Source of the DNA: a virus
IMG/VR virus record: IMGVR_UViG_3300030117_006191
Location: 1-26,739 of that record
DNA: 26,739 bases
Direction: 5' to 3' (one strand)
The translations under genes and the position numbers were made by a program. The notes beneath the pieces are model-generated. The model worked only from the letters and a program-made list of their open reading frames with translations, made no database searches and was not told the DNA's origin. Position 1 is the first letter of the stretch, and every line of letters starts with the position of its first letter. Of the stretch, positions 24,058 to 26,739 are shown piece by piece.

Positions 24058-24795
24058 TTATAAAACGTTTTTTCGGCTGCCAGCACCTACAATTGAATCC
24101 CACATTTCATCCTTTCCGCTTTTAGCTTGAGGTTGTTGACCTTGCAATATACCACCAGGTGTTGGGGTTTCTTGCGTTTGTCTAACATTATCAAGTGAGT
24201 TATCTGCTGTAACTGTGCCTTGGCCATCGTTCATCATAGCACGCCACATTTTAACAGCACCTTCCACGCCATATTCTCCAGGATTTTTTGATGCAAACTG
24301 CATGAAAGAGTCAACTTCTTGCGGGGTTAGACCTTGTTGTAAAAGATTTCCCTTTAATTGTTGAATTCCTTGCTGTTTCATTACACCAGCCATCCTTTGA
24401 TTTACTGCATGTCCAATACTATCTTGTAGCTCTTGCTGTCTAAACTTATACGATTTAGATTTAGGGTCATTATAGGCTTCCCATGGGTCAAACTCATCTT
24501 TATCTAATTCAATACGCTGCGGGCCAACGGGTTGTCCATTATTGCCACCTTGAACCATAGCTGCAACTGTATTTGCAATATCTGGTCTTGCTTGCAATAA
24601 CTCTCCTATCGCTTTATATTGTTTTAAATTTTGATTTTCATTAGCGAGTTTATCCTTTTCAGACTGGAAGTACTTGACCTGTTCTTCCAAGTTCTGTCCA
24701 GAACTCTCGTTAGTGTTTTGTCCTTCATCTTGCCCTACATTATCAACGACTTGACCTTCTTGTTGAAGATTTTCGTTTTCATATGCGTCTGTCAT
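24058..24795 (-). CDS. Capsid scaffolding protein, 245 aa
   Basis: Acidic, Gln/Glu/Asn-rich N-terminus (MTDAYENENLQQEGQVVDNV), then a coiled coil (EEQVKYFQSEKDKLANENQN LKQY region, about 36-60). The middle and C-terminus are helical (QELQDSIGHAVNQRMAGVMK). Acidic helical composition, size and position between portal and capsid are typical of phage scaffolds that direct procapsid assembly and then leave. It overlaps the portal stop by one base (TAATG). No protease motif is visible. Confidence 0.8.
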   Translation of the reverse strand: MTDAYENENLQQEGQVVDNVGQDEGQNTNESSGQNLEEQVKYFQSEKDKLANENQNLKQYKAIGELLQARPDIANTVAAMVQGGNNGQPVGPQRIELDKDEFDPWEAYNDPKSKSYKFRQQELQDSIGHAVNQRMAGVMKQQGIQQLKGNLLQQGLTPQEVDSFMQFASKNPGEYGVEGAVKMWRAMMNDGQGTVTADNSLDNVRQTQETPTPGGILQGQQPQAKSGKDEMWDSIVGAGSRKNVL

Positions 24796-26739
24796 TACTT
24801 CTTCTCCTTTTGCGATTTCTCTTGTCGTATTTGAGCTTGACTACTTAAACGTAATTTCTCTGACTCGAGTTTGACCGCATCTTTTAGTCTACCAATGGAG
24901 AGCTTATCATCAGCTTTTCTAAGTGATGAATCTTTGCTTAGCTCTGCCTTGAATTTTTCTACCTCAGTACGCTTACGTGCTTGTATTGATTCACGATGTG
25001 CTGTTTGTAAGTCACCTGAGACTTTCTTAATTTGTTCTTGGGCTTGACCCAATGCTTGTTGTAATTGTTGTATCATATCTGTTCTTTGTAATACACCTTC
25101 TTTATCAAATATATCGGTCTTTTTAAGAGCTTCAACTTTATCAATAAGACCTGACTGATATGCTTGCATATATATTTCCCATTCTCCCCATTTATTTGAA
25201 GGCATGGTTGAATTACCAATTACACGTATATCAAATTGACCAACTGAAACATCATTTTGTATTTCCATTAATTCTTTTGATTTATCGTCATATAATCTTT
25301 TATTAACTGTATATTCATTTATATCATTATTAGGTTGCACAATTCTAAATGTTTTTTGATAATTATAATGAGATTTAGCTAAATTATACACAACCCTTCC
25401 AATTCTTTTTAAAGACCCCTCAACATCTCTTAATTTCGATTTAGAGCGTCTTTGTCCAAAATCTTCCATCATCATTGTTGCTGATGAAGTTCTTGGTGCA
25501 ACTTCAGCATTACCTTGCATCATTTCAAATATTCCCATGTTAAGGTCAATATATCTTTCAATTAAAGAAGGTAATTGCATAATTGAACTTGACAATGGTT
25601 GTGGCGATGGAAAATGCGGTTCCCCAAAAGAAGCATCATATTCAAGGGTGGCATTCGGATTTGCCCAATCTCTTTCGAGTTCTTCAATGTCTTGGACACT
25701 TCCTTGAGGTATAAGAAGTTTAAGTCCTGAACTAGCTTGTGCGTGCGATGTAATTAATGATACAACTTTATTGAGGAACCTTTGAAAATCTTTATTCTTT
25801 CTAACATCGCTCATTGGATATGGAGTATTAGTCCATATATTTGGCACTGGAACAATTGGATATATATCAGTATCTAATACTAAATCATATAATACTATTT
25901 GCCCAACTGAACATGTTTGCCTAATTCTTGTTTGTTGAACTTCAACAAAATCAATTAAACCTTTATCAATTGCATTTAAAAATTGTTTATCCTGCTCCAT
26001 CATTTTAAATTGTTCTTGAGATATTATTTTTTCTTGATTATTTCTTTTATCTAAAACTCTATAAAATGGAACTTTAGTTTTTGAATAGTATTCAATTAAT
26101 CTATATTTTTCGCCAGACGTTTGATTGTAATCATAATCTTTTACTACATCAGGAGTAAACGAATCCATTGTACGTTTATTTGAATTATCAGGCCAATCTT
26201 CTTCAGAAACAGTTTCAATTTGGTCAATTAATAATTTTTCTTCATTTTCTTTAATTGGCTGTCCAAGTTGAGGATATGCATCAAGAAGTTGCATTTTGCT
26301 CATTATATGAGAAACCATTATTCCAGTTGCATCTTGAAAATATCTATCTCTTGAATTAGGGTCTACATAAACTTTAAAAGGATTAAGATGTTTAAACTTT
26401 ATTTCACCTCTACCGTAATCAGCTTCTTTATCTATATAAGCATAAAAATAACCCAAGCCTGTAACTGCATAATCATGTACTGCTTGTTTAAATTGCTCAT
26501 CACCATCAGATATGTCCCATATATATTCAAGAATAACTTTCCAAACATTTGCAAGTTTATTGTCAGAGTCTTCTCTTCCAATTGCTGAAAATTTTGGAGG
26601 TTTTGATGTAATAATTGCTTTAAATTGTTCAATGGCAGAATACAATCTATCCATTGGAACAGCTGATTGGTTACGAGAAGCTAATTCATCTGCTTCTTCA
26701 CCGCTAAAATGGTTTCCTAAATAAAAATCTATATCTTCT
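24795..26739 (-). CDS. Portal protein (P22-type), 5' partial
   Basis: The frame stays open from the stop at 24795-24797 to the right edge, so the true start lies outside. About 28 residues precede the internal Met at 26654 and include EDIDFYLGNHFSGEEADELA and RNQSAVPM, the typical portal start ('D-x-x-F-Y-x-G-x-x-[WF]', then 'RNQ-x-a-x-P-m-x-r-l'). Further portal-like parts are KPPKFSAIGRED, FKHLNPFKVYVDPNSRD, GLKLLIPQGSVQDIEE and the helix region YIDLNMGIFEMMQGNAEVAP. The C-terminus is a Gln/Lys-rich coiled coil (about 560-619, counted from that Met), as in the barrel or tail of P22-like portals. It forms the dodecameric DNA gate and docks the terminase and adaptors. Confidence 0.9.
   Translation of the reverse strand, partial: EDIDFYLGNHFSGEEADELASRNQSAVPMDRLYSAIEQFKAIITSKPPKFSAIGREDSDNKLANVWKVILEYIWDISDGDEQFKQAVHDYAVTGLGYFYAYIDKEADYGRGEIKFKHLNPFKVYVDPNSRDRYFQDATGIMVSHIMSKMQLLDAYPQLGQPIKENEEKLLIDQIETVSEEDWPDNSNKRTMDSFTPDVVKDYDYNQTSGEKYRLIEYYSKTKVPFYRVLDKRNNQEKIISQEQFKMMEQDKQFLNAIDKGLIDFVEVQQTRIRQTCSVGQIVLYDLVLDTDIYPIVPVPNIWTNTPYPMSDVRKNKDFQRFLNKVVSLITSHAQASSGLKLLIPQGSVQDIEELERDWANPNATLEYDASFGEPHFPSPQPLSSSIMQLPSLIERYIDLNMGIFEMMQGNAEVAPRTSSATMMMEDFGQRRSKSKLRDVEGSLKRIGRVVYNLAKSHYNYQKTFRIVQPNNDINEYTVNKRLYDDKSKELMEIQNDVSVGQFDIRVIGNSTMPSNKWGEWEIYMQAYQSGLIDKVEALKKTDIFDKEGVLQRTDMIQQLQQALGQAQEQIKKVSGDLQTAHRESIQARKRTEVEKFKAELSKDSSLRKADDKLSIGRLKDAVKLESEKLRLSSQAQIRQEKSQKEKK

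Noticed and set aside
1-26739. tRNA genes, CRISPR arrays and insertion sequences
   Set aside because: No cloverleaf, regular direct repeats with spacers, or transposase with terminal repeats was seen; gaps are too small to hold them.

Overview
This window is a contiguous stretch of an AT-rich tailed bacteriophage genome, almost entirely the late (virion) gene block. 27 genes are packed on the minus strand and transcribed right to left. One truncated gene enters from the left edge on the plus strand. The set of a P22-type portal, scaffold, coat protein, short adaptor proteins, one very long tail-hub protein, fibres and giant internal proteins, with no tape measure or sheath gene, points to a podovirus-like phage. 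Several small proteins resemble ones I associate with marine phages. Clear Shine-Dalgarno sites argue against a Bacteroidota host, but the host cannot be fixed from this window. No RNA polymerase, replication, terminase, endolysin, tRNA or CRISPR sequence is present here.

Layout in transcription order. (1) 26739-22111, head: portal (start lies beyond the window), scaffold, major capsid protein and a coupled capsid-associated protein. (2) 22110-22005: a short non-coding stretch with two RNA hairpins, the place where a T7-like phage has a partial terminator. (3) 22004-19312: four very small conserved-looking proteins, then three adaptor/neck proteins. (4) 19312-17109, accessory and membrane block: a coiled-coil microprotein, a holin-like microprotein, a metallophosphoesterase, a minimal MscS-like membrane protein, a 36-residue Cys/His membrane peptide, a DUF5872-like basic protein and two more microproteins. 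(5) 17108-10701, tail: a 1348-residue hub/stabiliser, a tail fibre, a guanidinoacetate-methyltransferase-like enzyme and a DNRLRE-like beta protein. (6) 10623-126, ejection module: 314-, 271-, 671- and 2236-residue proteins, in the size order of T7 gp14/gp15/gp16.

The most unusual feature is the 2236-residue protein. It is a polyvalent-type polypeptide containing a recognisable tyrosine-recombinase domain (R814, K863, R925, H953, Y962), then a HEVSH zinc-peptidase motif, then a LysM-like motif and hydrophobic segments. If it is delivered with the DNA, the phage would carry a recombinase and a peptidase into the cell. Also notable are the mini MscS-like protein, the GAMT-like enzyme in the fibre block, and the tight translational coupling: 14 of 26 minus-strand junctions are TAATG.
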